Shown here piece after piece: positions 1-7,393 of a DNA stretch of 19,471 nucleotides (position 1 is the stretch's first letter; each line of letters starts with the position of its first letter). Origin of the DNA: RGIG3009 sp045578625 (GTDB taxonomy: Bacteria > Bacillota > Clostridia > Oscillospirales > Acutalibacteraceae); contig JAZNKN010000056.1 of assembly GCA_045578625.1 (NCBI GenBank), positions 1-19,471 on the forward strand, given 5' to 3'. The notes under the pieces are model-generated. The model was not told the origin of the DNA. It made no database searches and saw nothing but the letters and a program-made list of their open reading frames with translations. The translations under genes were made by a program, and so were the position numbers.

Positions 1-299
1 TGGTGGATAAGGGCCAGATCACGTCTGAGCAGGCCAAAACCCATCCGCAAAAGCATTTCCTGACACGGGCGTTGGGTGTTGAGTCGGAGATGGAAAGCGC
101 CTTTACACGGGTGACCTTCCCCGAGAACGGCACGTTGCTGATCTGCACCGACGGTCTTTCCAATCTGGTGGCCGCGGAAATGATCCAGTCGCTGGTACGT
201 ACGTTCTCCTTTACCGACATTCCCATGAAACTGATTACCACCGCCAATCTTGCCGGCGGAAGTGACAACATTACGGTTGTTGTGATCACAAAAAACTAA
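1..299 (+). CDS. prpC: PP2C-family Ser/Thr protein phosphatase, C-terminal part (PrpC/Stp type), cut by window edge
   Basis: This is the last 98-99 residues of a PPM/PP2C phosphatase; the reading frame is open at the left edge, so the GTG at base 3 is an internal codon. The family removes phosphate from Ser/Thr residues using two metal ions and antagonises the PASTA kinase PrkC. Visible signatures are the VDKGQIT and HPQKHFLTRALG stretches, the core motif LLICTDGLSN (metal-binding Asp in the DG pair), and the closing GGSDNITVVV with its conserved Asp and Asn. The N-terminal metal site lies outside the window. The stop is 18 bases before prkC, so the two are almost certainly one operon, as in other Firmicutes. 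Identification is firm. Confidence 0.93.
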   Translation, partial: VDKGQITSEQAKTHPQKHFLTRALGVESEMESAFTRVTFPENGTLLICTDGLSNLVAAEMIQSLVRTFSFTDIPMKLITTANLAGGSDNITVVVITKN

Positions 300-317
300 G
301 GACGCAGGAGGATTATC

Positions 318-2552
318 ATGGATAAGTACATCGGAAAACGTCTGGATGGCCGATATGAGATCAAAGAAATCATCGGCGTCGGCGGTATGGCGTATGTATA
401 TAAGGCATACGACAACATTGATGATCGCATCGTGGCTGTTAAGATCCTCAAGGAAGAGTATCTGGCAAACGACGAATTCACCCGCCGTTTTAAGAATGAA
501 TCCAAGGCGATCGCGATCTTGTCCCATCCTAACATCGTCAAGGTGTACGATGTTAGTTTCGGTGACCGGATGCAGTATATCGTTATGGAATATATCGACG
601 GTATCACGCTGAAAGAGTACATCGATCAGCAGAAGGATTTCAAGTGGAAGGAAGCCGTACATTTCACTGTGCAGATCCTGCGTGCGCTGCAGCACGCCCA
701 CGATAAAGGTATCGTCCACCGTGATATCAAGCCGCAGAACATCATGCTGCTGCCGGACGGCACCATCAAGGTGACGGACTTCGGTATTGCGCGGTTCTCG
801 CGTCAGGATATCCGTACCACCCGTGCGACCGACAAGGCGATCGGCTCGGTGCATTACATCAGTCCGGAGCAGGCGCGCGGCGAGATCACCGACGAGAAGG
901 CGGATATCTATTCCGTCGGTGTTATGCTGTACGAGATGCTGGCCGGTCAGCTGCCGTTTGAGGCGGAGAGCGCCGTGTCGGTAGCGATCATGCAGCTGCA
1001 GTCGGAGGCAAAGCCGCCCCGTGAGATCAACCCCAACATCCCCGAGGGCTTGGAGGATATCACGGTCAAGGCGATGCAGAAGGACCCCTCCAAGCGGTAT
1101 CAGTCCGCGGCGGAGATGCTGTATGACTTCGACGAATTCAAGAAAAACCCCAGCATTCACTTTGAATATAAGTATTTTGTGGATGAGAGCCCCACGCGTT
1201 ATATGGAGACTATCTCCCGCGTAAAGGGCGAGGACGCGGCACCTCCGGTGTCTCACGGCTATACCGAGGAGGAAGAGGAGAAGCGTCCGTTCCCGATCAT
1301 TCCGGTCCTCAGCGCGGTTGCAGCAGCGTTCGTTGTCGTAGCGCTGGTGGTCGTCGTGATGCTGTTCCTCAACAAGTTTGGTGGAGGCGGAGACGGCAAG
1401 GGTAGCGGTAACATCACCGTGCCGAATTTTGTGGGTATGACGGTGGAGCAGATCGCCAATAACCCCGAGTATCTGGAAGCCTTCAAGTTTAACGAGTACG
1501 AATATGAGTACAGCGATACCTATGCCAAGGACATTGTGATTAAGCAGAGCCTGGAGGCCGGTACCTCGGTCAAAAAGGGTGTGCGTGAGATCACGTTGAC
1601 GGTCAGCCGCGGTATCCGTATGGAGCCGGTTCCGGACGTCATCGGTCTGCACCGTGACGATGCGAAGGCGAAGCTGGAAAGCGCCGGTTTTGTAACGACC
1701 TATCGGCTGGAGCAGAGCGACGAGGTGGAAGAGGGCTACGTGATCGCGCTGGATCCCGGCGATGCGACGCTGAAGTACGGGGCTACGATCCAGATGGTGG
1801 TCAGCAACGGCGACTCGCCGCTGGAGGATATCAAGGTTCCGGATGTCACCAACATGGATCTAAAGAAAGCGATCAAGAAACTGCAGGAGGAAGGCTTCCT
1901 GTCTGATGTAGAGTTGACCGAGGACGGTCTGGCGGCCTTTGCAGCCACGCACGTGACGTATGTGTTCAGCGACCTGCCGAAGGATATGGTCGTGTCCCAG
2001 AACCCGATCGACGTGGAGGTGCCGGTGGATACGCCCATCACCTTTGAGGTCTCCAACGGCTATCAGGCGATCGAATTTGACGTTCCGCTGCCGCAGCGTA
2101 CGTTCTCCATCGATATCAAAGTGTACGTTTCCGGCTCGGTCGTCGATGAAAAATTCGATATTCTGCCCGGTGCGGCGGTGAATTACCCCGCAAAGATCGA
2201 GCAGGAAAAGGAACTGTATCTGGTGACGATCCACGTGCGTAAGCACGGCGTCGGTGACTACCAGCAGTATGCGGAGTACATGGTCAACGCCATGGAAGGC
2301 AGCATCACGCAGATGAATATCGATCCGGATATCCTTTGGGAGTATGAGCAGTCGCTGCCTGACGATCCCTCCGCCGGTACAGACGATCCGTCCACCGGCA
2401 CGGACGATCCCTCCGCCGGTACAGACGATCCGGCCACCGGCACGGACGATCCCTCCACCGGCACGGACGATCCCTCCACCGGCACGGACGCCCCCTCCAC
2501 CGGCACGGATACTCCGTCCACGGATTCGGACAACGCGGCAACGCAGGAATAA
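318..2552 (+). CDS. prkC: PASTA-domain Ser/Thr protein kinase (PrkC/Stk1)
   Basis: This 744-residue membrane kinase is of the type that senses peptidoglycan fragments and controls wall synthesis, division and, in Bacillus, spore germination. The cytoplasmic kinase domain spans about 10-275: glycine loop GVGGMAYVYKA near 20-30, ATP lysine K42, catalytic HRD with D136 followed by IKPQN, DFG at 154-156, and SPEQARGE after the activation loop. A basic/acidic juxtamembrane stretch leads to one membrane helix (about 326-353). Outside lie three PASTA domains (about 365-432, 435-502, 505-585), each opening with a VP(N/D)(F/V) motif. A further domain of about 95 residues follows, then a tail of heptad repeats from about 681. 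AGGAGG at 306-311 sits six bases before the ATG and fixes the start. The cognate phosphatase is directly upstream and rsgA directly downstream. Confidence 0.96.
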   Translation: MDKYIGKRLDGRYEIKEIIGVGGMAYVYKAYDNIDDRIVAVKILKEEYLANDEFTRRFKNESKAIAILSHPNIVKVYDVSFGDRMQYIVMEYIDGITLKEYIDQQKDFKWKEAVHFTVQILRALQHAHDKGIVHRDIKPQNIMLLPDGTIKVTDFGIARFSRQDIRTTRATDKAIGSVHYISPEQARGEITDEKADIYSVGVMLYEMLAGQLPFEAESAVSVAIMQLQSEAKPPREINPNIPEGLEDITVKAMQKDPSKRYQSAAEMLYDFDEFKKNPSIHFEYKYFVDESPTRYMETISRVKGEDAAPPVSHGYTEEEEEKRPFPIIPVLSAVAAAFVVVALVVVVMLFLNKFGGGGDGKGSGNITVPNFVGMTVEQIANNPEYLEAFKFNEYEYEYSDTYAKDIVIKQSLEAGTSVKKGVREITLTVSRGIRMEPVPDVIGLHRDDAKAKLESAGFVTTYRLEQSDEVEEGYVIALDPGDATLKYGATIQMVVSNGDSPLEDIKVPDVTNMDLKKAIKKLQEEGFLSDVELTEDGLAAFAATHVTYVFSDLPKDMVVSQNPIDVEVPVDTPITFEVSNGYQAIEFDVPLPQRTFSIDIKVYVSGSVVDEKFDILPGAAVNYPAKIEQEKELYLVTIHVRKHGVGDYQQYAEYMVNAMEGSITQMNIDPDILWEYEQSLPDDPSAGTDDPSTGTDDPSAGTDDPATGTDDPSTGTDDPSTGTDAPSTGTDTPSTDSDNAATQE
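2361..2528 (+). repeat. 21-bp tandem repeat encoding the extracellular tail of PrkC
   Basis: Seven 21-base units and one decayed unit run head to tail in frame, each encoding a heptad of the form D-D-P-(S/A)-(A/T)-G-T. Units 1-2 and 3-4 also form a 42-base higher-order repeat, because GCCGGTACA and ACCGGCACG endings alternate; units 5-7 all use ACCGGCACG. The pattern suggests recent slippage or unequal exchange. The product would be an acidic, flexible, Pro/Thr/Ser-rich stalk beyond the last folded domain, outside the cell. Confidence 0.93.
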
Positions 2553-2561
2553 CATATACGT

Positions 2562-3455
2562 ATGACAATGCTACATGAAGGATTGATCTTACAAGGCATC
2601 GGCGGTTTCTATTACGTGGAGACCGCCGATGCGGTCTATGAGTGCAAGGCGCGCGGTACGTTCCGACGCGAGGGCATCACGCCGGTGGCGGGAGATCGCG
2701 TGGAGATCGCGGTGCAGGAGGACGGCGCGACCGGTACGCTGCAGAGCATCTTGCCGCGGCGCAACGTGTTGGTGCGGCCGCCGGTTGCCAATCTGGATCA
2801 GCTGGCAGTCATCGCCTCGATCGCTGAACCGGCACCGCATCCGATGCTGTTGGATAAGCTAATCGCCATTGCTGAGGAAAATGACATTGAGCCGCTGCTG
2901 GTCATCACCAAGTCCGATCTGCAGGATACTGCGGCGCTAGAAGAAACCTATCGTTTGGCGGGTATTCCGGTGTTTACGGTGACGGTGACGCGACCGGAAA
3001 CGGCGCAGCCTCTGCGTGAGCAGCTGGCGGGACGCATTACGGCGTTTGCCGGCAACTCCGGTGTCGGGAAATCCAGCCTGCTCAACGTGATCGAGCCGCG
3101 GTTTCAGCGTGAGACCGGCGAGATCAGCCAAAAGCTTGGTCGAGGACGGCATACCACGCGTTCGGCGCAACTGTTCCCGCTGCCGTTCGGCGGGTATCTG
3201 GCAGACACTGCGGGCTTTTCGGCGTTGGATATGGAACGGATCCATCCCATCGATAAGGAGCGTCTGGAGGATTGCTTCCGCGAGTTTCGGCCGTTGTTTG
3301 GGCAGTGTCGGTTTACCGGTTGTTCCCACGTACACGAGCCGGACTGTGCAGTAAAGGAAGCGGTACAGCGCGGTGAGATCGCGCAGACGCGGTATGAAAG
3401 CTATTGCGCGATGTATGCGCAGGCAGAACAACGAAAAAGTTGGGAATCCAAATAA
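2562..3455 (+). CDS. rsgA: Ribosome small subunit-dependent GTPase A
   Basis: RsgA (YloQ/YjeQ) is a circularly permuted GTPase that binds the 30S subunit late in assembly. The 297-residue product shows the family order: an N-terminal OB fold (about 5-65); G4 TKSD at 116-119 placed before G1 GNSGVGKSS at 164-172; G3 DTAGFS at 215-220; and a C-terminal zinc site formed by C249, C254, H256 and C262. Length is normal. ATGs at 2562 and 2568 are both possible starts; only a weak CAGGAA precedes them, so translation may depend on prkC, which stops 9 bases upstream. In B. subtilis this gene is followed by rpe, thiN and spoVM; here rpe and thiN are missing and a terminator follows. In B. subtilis RsgA is a reported PrkC substrate, which fits the operon. 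Confidence 0.96.
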   Translation: MTMLHEGLILQGIGGFYYVETADAVYECKARGTFRREGITPVAGDRVEIAVQEDGATGTLQSILPRRNVLVRPPVANLDQLAVIASIAEPAPHPMLLDKLIAIAEENDIEPLLVITKSDLQDTAALEETYRLAGIPVFTVTVTRPETAQPLREQLAGRITAFAGNSGVGKSSLLNVIEPRFQRETGEISQKLGRGRHTTRSAQLFPLPFGGYLADTAGFSALDMERIHPIDKERLEDCFREFRPLFGQCRFTGCSHVHEPDCAVKEAVQRGEIAQTRYESYCAMYAQAEQRKSWESK

Positions 3456-3467
3456 CAGGACGGTAAA

Positions 3468-3500
3468 AACAGTGGCGTTTTGCGCCGCTGTTTTTTCTTT
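3468..3500 (+). terminator. Intrinsic terminator after rsgA
   Basis: A ten-pair stem (AACAGTGGCG with CGCCGCTGTT, one G-U wobble) around a TTTTG loop runs into a T-rich tract at 3491-3500. It starts 12 bases after the rsgA stop and closes the prpC-prkC-rsgA operon. Confidence 0.87.
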
Positions 3501-3557
3501 TCACCATTCGGCGCTTCGGGAATATGCTGATAATACAGACGCGACAGTGCGGGAAGG

Positions 3558-3713
3558 ATGAGGCGTGTGAGACGGAAACGGTGCAATAAGGGTGGCTGCT
3601 ATGCGGCGTTCGGAGCAGGGCTGTTGGTAGCCCTTTTATTTCCCACGCGGTTTATTCTGATCCTTGCCGCGGCCGCGCTGGTACTTACCGGCATCTCATT
3701 GCTGCGATGCTGA
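3558..3713 (+). CDS. Small two-helix membrane protein of unknown function, upstream of spoVM
   Basis: A 51-residue ORF from ATG 3558 to TGA 3711-3713. The N-terminus is strongly basic (MRRVRRKRCNK) and is followed by two hydrophobic stretches, about YAAFGAGLLVALLF (15-28) and FILILAAAALVLTGISLL (32-49), separated by PTR, with three cysteines (9, 14, 51). It is probably a membrane hairpin. GGAAGG at 3552-3557 touches the ATG, so GTG at 3567 (48 residues, nine-base spacer) may be the real start. It lies 23 bases before spoVM, and the pair is enclosed by terminators, so a sporulation role is inferred from position. I cannot name a family with confidence. Similar small hydrophobic proteins may exist in relatives, but I could not check. 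Confidence 0.68.
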   Translation: MRRVRRKRCNKGGCYAAFGAGLLVALLFPTRFILILAAAALVLTGISLLRC

Positions 3714-3736
3714 AAACCGGCAGAGGAGGAGCTTGT

Positions 3737-3826
3737 ATGCAGATCGTTGTTGTGAAGAGTCCGAAGTTTTTGGGTGGTATTCTGCGGCAGTTGTTCCGGA
3801 TCAAAAAAGAAAAAGAGGCGGCATAA
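3737..3826 (+). CDS. spoVM: Stage V sporulation protein M (SpoVM), forespore-membrane curvature sensor
   Basis: This 29-residue peptide contains PKFLGGILR at 9-17, matching the diagnostic PKFLGGIVR core of B. subtilis SpoVM (26 residues), including Pro9, which is known to be needed for correct localisation. In B. subtilis SpoVM is made in the mother cell, inserts as an amphipathic helix into the convex outer forespore membrane and recruits SpoIVA, starting coat assembly. A clear AGGAGG at 3724-3729 lies seven bases before the ATG. The C-terminal end is unusually basic and longer (RIKKEKEAA). Position also supports the call: spoVM follows the prkC-rsgA region in Bacillus too, although rpe, thiN and rpmB are absent here. 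It is short enough to be missed by standard gene callers. Confidence 0.9.
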   Translation: MQIVVVKSPKFLGGILRQLFRIKKEKEAA

Positions 3827-3834
3827 GCCGCGCC

Positions 3835-3866
3835 GAGCGGGAGACGCGTGTCTCTCGCTCTTTTTT
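3835..3866 (+). terminator. Intrinsic terminator after spoVM
   Basis: An eleven-pair stem (GAGCGGGAGAC with GTCTCTCGCTC, one G-U pair) with a GCGT loop is followed by six Ts. It starts eight bases after the spoVM stop and separates the spoVM unit from sipL. Confidence 0.9.
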
Positions 3867-3896
3867 GTCATAACCGATGTGAGCGGGGCATATAGT
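3867..3896 (+). promoter_or_regulatory. Candidate sigma-E (mother-cell sporulation) promoter for sipL
   Basis: GTCATAAC (3867-3874) and CATATAGT (3889-3896) are 14 bases apart. They resemble the B. subtilis sigma-E elements, about GKMATATT and CATACAMT with 13-15 spacing. Transcription would start near 3903, giving a leader of about 24 bases that contains the sipL ribosome binding site. sipL is a sigma-E gene in Clostridioides difficile, which fits. The consensus was recalled, not scored against a matrix. Confidence 0.5.
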
Positions 3897-3926
3897 GCCA
3901 TAGAAATGTTAAAAGGAGAGAGATGA

Positions 3927-5456
3927 ATGGAGCTTCAAGCGATCTGCAAGCGGATCGGGACGGTCGCAACCGTCTTTGACGATTTTGACGAGCGGCCGGT
4001 CGACTGCGATTTCATGCTGCCGGATTATTTGCCGGATATTACGGCGGTACTCAAATGTATGATGAAACCGGTGGTGCAATCCCACCAGATCAGCGGCGAC
4101 CGCGTCATGGCAGACGGTACGGTGTATCTGCAGCTGCTGTATCTGGATGAGGAGCGGCGCTGCGTACACAGCTACGAGCATACGCAGCCGTTCACCTCCT
4201 CGTTTACCGTCAAGGATCTCAAGAGCAGTGATGCCACTCGTCTGTCTGCGCGGGCAAATTATATCAATTGTCGGGCGACCGGACCGCGGCGTGTGGACGT
4301 TCACGGTGCGTTTAGCGTGGGACTGACAGTGATGACCGAGGGCGGCAGTGAGGCGGTAACGGCGGTGAACTGCGAGGGCTTGTTTACCCGCGGTTGTCCG
4401 GTATCGACTTCGGTTATGGCGGGTCAAGCGGAAAAGACGGTATCGCTCAACGAGGTGGTGGATCTGGGGACGGCACCGGCAGTGGTGCTGCTGCGCAATC
4501 AGGCTGTCGCGACCGTCACCGAATGCCGCCAGATGCCGGAGAAAGCGGTCATCAAGGGGAACGTGCTGTTGGAAAGTGTGTACGTGACCGATGCACAAGC
4601 GGGTACGGTCTGTCGGGTCAGTAACAGCATTCCGTTCAGCCAGATCTTGGACGTGGACGGTCTTACGGAGGAACAGTTGTGTGATTGTCGCGTGCAGGTG
4701 GTGCAGTGCGATGCGCGGCTGATGCAGGATCCCGGTGGGGAGAACCGCCTGCTGTCGGTGGCGATCAAGCTGGCGGTCACGCTGGAATGCTACCGTACCG
4801 AGACAAACGACGTGCTGACGGATGCGTATCATACCGCGTGTTCCCTCAAGACCGAGATGGGACGGTTGGAGACTTGCCAGATCGCGTTTGTGCGGACGGA
4901 TGAGATGACGGTGGCACTGTCGCAGGAGCTGCCGGACAGCGATATCGCCGAGATCGTCGATCTGTGGTGTGAGCCGGCGGCGGCGACGTGTCGTGAGTCC
5001 TCCGAGGTCACAGTGATGAGCGGTGAGCTGCTTATCTGTATGATCGCCCGCGACAAGGACGGTGTGCTGTCGTATTACGAGCGAACAGCGGAGTACGAGA
5101 TGGAGCTTCCCGAGACGTGTGAGCAAATGACGGCGGAGGTCACGCCGTTGGAGACGACCTATACCCAAGGCGTCGCACAGGTGGAGTTGCGCGTGCGGAT
5201 GGCGGTGCGGCGTATCGGTATGCGTCCGCAGAGTCAGCTTGTTATCACGCAGCTGGAGCCGGACGAGGGAACACCGTGTGTCCGCGATGATCTTCTGGAC
5301 GGCTGTTGCCTGAAGGTGTGCTTTGCCGCTGCCGGTGAGTCTGTCTGGGAGTTGGCGCGCCGCGAGCGCACCTCGCCCGAGGCGCTGAAAGCCGAAAACG
5401 GCTTGACCGGTGAAGTGCTGGAAAAGGACACGATGTTGCTTATCCCGATGCGATAA
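3927..5456 (+). CDS. sipL: SipL-like spore coat morphogenetic protein (DUF3794 repeats plus LysM)
   Basis: The 509-residue product opens with a SPOCS/DUF3794-type region (DCDFMLPDYLPDITAVLKC near 26-50, and LYLDEERRCVHSYEHTQPF), with further copies of the pattern at about 150-270 and 310-430. It ends in a LysM domain at about 462-509 (AGESVWELARRERTSPEALKAENG followed by an IP ending). This layout and length match C. difficile SipL (about 520 residues), whose LysM domain binds SpoIVA to dock the coat on the forespore. AGGAG at 3914-3918 is eight bases before ATG 3927. No signal peptide is seen, as expected for a mother-cell cytosolic protein. A candidate sigma-E promoter lies upstream, spoVM is the preceding gene, and a terminator follows. 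Other DUF3794-LysM paralogues exist, so exact orthology is not certain. Confidence 0.82.
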   Translation: MELQAICKRIGTVATVFDDFDERPVDCDFMLPDYLPDITAVLKCMMKPVVQSHQISGDRVMADGTVYLQLLYLDEERRCVHSYEHTQPFTSSFTVKDLKSSDATRLSARANYINCRATGPRRVDVHGAFSVGLTVMTEGGSEAVTAVNCEGLFTRGCPVSTSVMAGQAEKTVSLNEVVDLGTAPAVVLLRNQAVATVTECRQMPEKAVIKGNVLLESVYVTDAQAGTVCRVSNSIPFSQILDVDGLTEEQLCDCRVQVVQCDARLMQDPGGENRLLSVAIKLAVTLECYRTETNDVLTDAYHTACSLKTEMGRLETCQIAFVRTDEMTVALSQELPDSDIAEIVDLWCEPAAATCRESSEVTVMSGELLICMIARDKDGVLSYYERTAEYEMELPETCEQMTAEVTPLETTYTQGVAQVELRVRMAVRRIGMRPQSQLVITQLEPDEGTPCVRDDLLDGCCLKVCFAAAGESVWELARRERTSPEALKAENGLTGEVLEKDTMLLIPMR

Positions 5457-5464
5457 TTTCCCGC

Positions 5465-5497
5465 AAAAGCCCCCTCTCGCAGGAGAAGGGGCTTTTT
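5465..5497 (+). terminator. Intrinsic terminator after sipL
   Basis: AAAAGCCCC at 5465-5473 pairs with GGGGCTTTT at 5488-5496, with extra pairing of CTCT/AGGAG inside, and is followed by a short T run. It begins eight bases after the sipL stop. Confidence 0.87.
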
Positions 5498-5508
5498 GCC
5501 GATTTTAC

Positions 5509-5538
5509 TTGTCTAACCGTCGTGCGGTGTGCTATACT
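5509..5538 (+). promoter_or_regulatory. Sigma-A promoter for the M3 peptidase gene
   Basis: TTGTCT (5509-5514) and TATACT (5533-5538) with an 18-base spacer lie between the sipL terminator and the peptidase gene. The leader would be about 25 bases before the start codon. Confidence 0.68.
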
Positions 5539-5569
5539 GATAGACGGATTGATACGGGAGGTATCGCGT

Positions 5570-7273
5570 ATGAAGTTTTCGGATATGGTATATCAGCGTC
5601 CCGATCCGGACGAGATAAAAGCACAGCTGGATGCACTGACACAGCGGCTGACAGAGGCTACCGATTACGTTGCTGCCAAAGCGGTGTTCTTGGAGCGCGA
5701 GGCGTTGGTGCGGCAGGTGACGACTGCGCAAACGTTGGTCAGCATCCGTCATTCCATTGACACGCGGGATGCGTTTTACGATGAGGAAATGAAGTTCTGG
5801 AACGCCGTAGCACCCGAGCTGCAGGAGTACGAGCAGCGGTGGACGGCGGCGATGCTGTCGTCGGCTTTCCGTCCGCAATTTGAAGCGGAATACGGCGAGG
5901 TGTATTTCGTCAACGCGGAATTGGAGCTCAAGAGCTTCGATCCGGCGATCATTCCCGAGCTGCAGGAGGAAAACGACCTCACGCAGGCGTATGAAAAGCT
6001 GTTGGCCTCGGCGCGGATCCCCTTTGAGGAGGGGACGTATACCATTTCGCAGATGACACCGTTCAAGACCGATGCGGACGATGTACGGCGATTGGCGGCG
6101 TGGAAGGCCGAGGGTGCGTGGTACAAGGCGCATCAGACCGAGCTGGACGATATTTACGATCGTCTGGTGCACCTCCGTGATGCGATGGGGAAGAAGCTCG
6201 GGTACGATGGCTACACCACGCTGGGTTATTACCGTATGAACAGAAATTGCTACACCAAAGCAGACATCGAAGCGTTCCGTGCGGCGGTGGTTAAATATCT
6301 GGTGCCGGTGGCAGACGGCATTTACCGTGCGCAGGCACAGCGATTGGGAAAGGCGTATCCGCTCAGCTTTGCCGACGCGGCGCTGAAGTTCCGCTCCGGC
6401 AATCCCAGACCCTGCGGCACGTCCGACGATATTCTGGCGCAGGGCAAGCGCTTTTACGAGGAACTGTCGCCCGAGACCGGCGCGTTTTTCAACGCGATGC
6501 TGGACGGCGATCTGCTCGACGTGCTGTCTACCGAGGGGAAAGCGGGCGGTGGCTATTGTACCGAGATCGCCGCGTATCAGGTGCCGTTTATCTTTGCCAA
6601 TTTCAACGGCACGCAGGGTGACATTGAGGTGGTGACGCACGAGGCGGGTCACGCCTTTGCTTACTGGATGAACCGCGACCGTGTCCCGATGGAGACCGCA
6701 TGGCCGGGGATGGAGGGCTGTGAGGTCCATTCCATGTCGATGGAATTCTTCGCCTGGCCGTGGGCAGAGGGCTTTTTCGGTGCGGATACGCGCAAATTCC
6801 TGTACAGTCATTTGGTAGGCGCGGTGACGTTCATTCCGTATGGCACGATGGTGGATCACTTCCAGCATATCGTTTATGAAAAGCCGGAGATGACGTCGGC
6901 GCAGCGTCACGAGACGTGGCGGGAGTTGCTGGGCGTGTATATGCCGTGGATGCGGTTGGACGGTGATATTCCGTTCTACGCAGACGGCGAGGGCTGGCAG
7001 CGGCAGCATCATATCTACTCCAGTCCGTTCTACTATATCGATTACTGCCTGGCGCAAACGGTGGCGCTGCAGTTTTGGGCGCGTATTCAGGAGGATCCGA
7101 AGGCCGCTTGGGAATGCTATATGCGGTACACCGAGCAGGGTGGTAGCCGCGTATTCACCGAGCTGCTGCGTCACGCCGATCTGGATACGCCGTTTGAGGA
7201 GACCTGCCTGCGCGGCGTGTGCGAGAAAGCGACCCAGTGGCTGGCGGCGTTTGACCTGACCGGAATCGTCTGA
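5570..7273 (+). CDS. pepF: M3 family oligoendopeptidase (PepF-like zinc metallopeptidase)
   Basis: The 567-residue cytosolic zinc peptidase of the thimet/PepF family trims short peptides. The zinc motif HEAGH is at 357-361 (H357, H361, catalytic E358). The third ligand is probably E385 in EVHSMSMEFF, at the usual distance. A long helical N-terminal region precedes it, and the substrate-gripping tail HHIYSSPFYYIDYCLAQ lies near the C-terminus; this YxSPFYYxDY-like stretch is typical of the family. GGGAGG at 5556-5561, eight bases before ATG 5570, fixes the start; the frame runs 16 codons further upstream without a binding site. No signal peptide. It forms a single-gene unit with its own promoter and terminator. 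The exact subfamily (the roughly 565-residue M3 group rather than classical PepF of about 600) is inferred from length. Confidence 0.92.
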   Translation: MKFSDMVYQRPDPDEIKAQLDALTQRLTEATDYVAAKAVFLEREALVRQVTTAQTLVSIRHSIDTRDAFYDEEMKFWNAVAPELQEYEQRWTAAMLSSAFRPQFEAEYGEVYFVNAELELKSFDPAIIPELQEENDLTQAYEKLLASARIPFEEGTYTISQMTPFKTDADDVRRLAAWKAEGAWYKAHQTELDDIYDRLVHLRDAMGKKLGYDGYTTLGYYRMNRNCYTKADIEAFRAAVVKYLVPVADGIYRAQAQRLGKAYPLSFADAALKFRSGNPRPCGTSDDILAQGKRFYEELSPETGAFFNAMLDGDLLDVLSTEGKAGGGYCTEIAAYQVPFIFANFNGTQGDIEVVTHEAGHAFAYWMNRDRVPMETAWPGMEGCEVHSMSMEFFAWPWAEGFFGADTRKFLYSHLVGAVTFIPYGTMVDHFQHIVYEKPEMTSAQRHETWRELLGVYMPWMRLDGDIPFYADGEGWQRQHHIYSSPFYYIDYCLAQTVALQFWARIQEDPKAAWECYMRYTEQGGSRVFTELLRHADLDTPFEETCLRGVCEKATQWLAAFDLTGIV

Positions 7274-7292
7274 TTTTACCTCATATTTTGAC

Positions 7293-7325
7293 AAACGTCT
7301 GTATCCTCCGATACAGACGTTTTTT
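7293..7325 (+). terminator. Intrinsic terminator after the M3 peptidase gene
   Basis: A perfect 13-pair stem (7293-7305 with 7310-7322) around a CTCC tetraloop ends in a run of Ts (7320-7325), 20 bases after the stop codon. Confidence 0.94.
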
Positions 7326-7357
7326 GTGCATTTCTCACGGAAAAGACGGATTGCTTC

Positions 7358-7387
7358 TTGACAGGATAGGGGAAAATAAGGTATAAT
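7358..7387 (+). promoter_or_regulatory. Consensus vegetative (sigma-A) promoter for the 6S-like RNA and rny
   Basis: TTGACA (7358-7363) and TATAAT (7382-7387) are both exact consensus hexamers, with an 18-base spacer. This is the strongest promoter in the window. The expected start is near 7394, about 218 bases before rny, which fits expression of an abundant structured RNA. Confidence 0.92.
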
Positions 7388-7393
7388 TTTACT

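Noticed and set aside
3..5. GTG as a start codon for the first reading frame
   Set aside because: The sequence begins inside a conserved PP2C motif and the frame is open to the edge, so this is an internal Val.
2361..2528. CRISPR-like or mobile repeat
   Set aside because: Units are contiguous without spacers and stay in frame within prkC.
3909..5168. Minus-strand frame of 419 codons opposite sipL
   Set aside because: Arg/His-rich antisense shadow; the plus-strand frame has DUF3794 and LysM signatures and a good ribosome binding site.
5513..7294. Long minus-strand frame (593 codons) opposite the M3 peptidase
   Set aside because: It is an antisense shadow of a GC-rich gene: no binding site, His/Arg/Leu-rich composition and no motifs.
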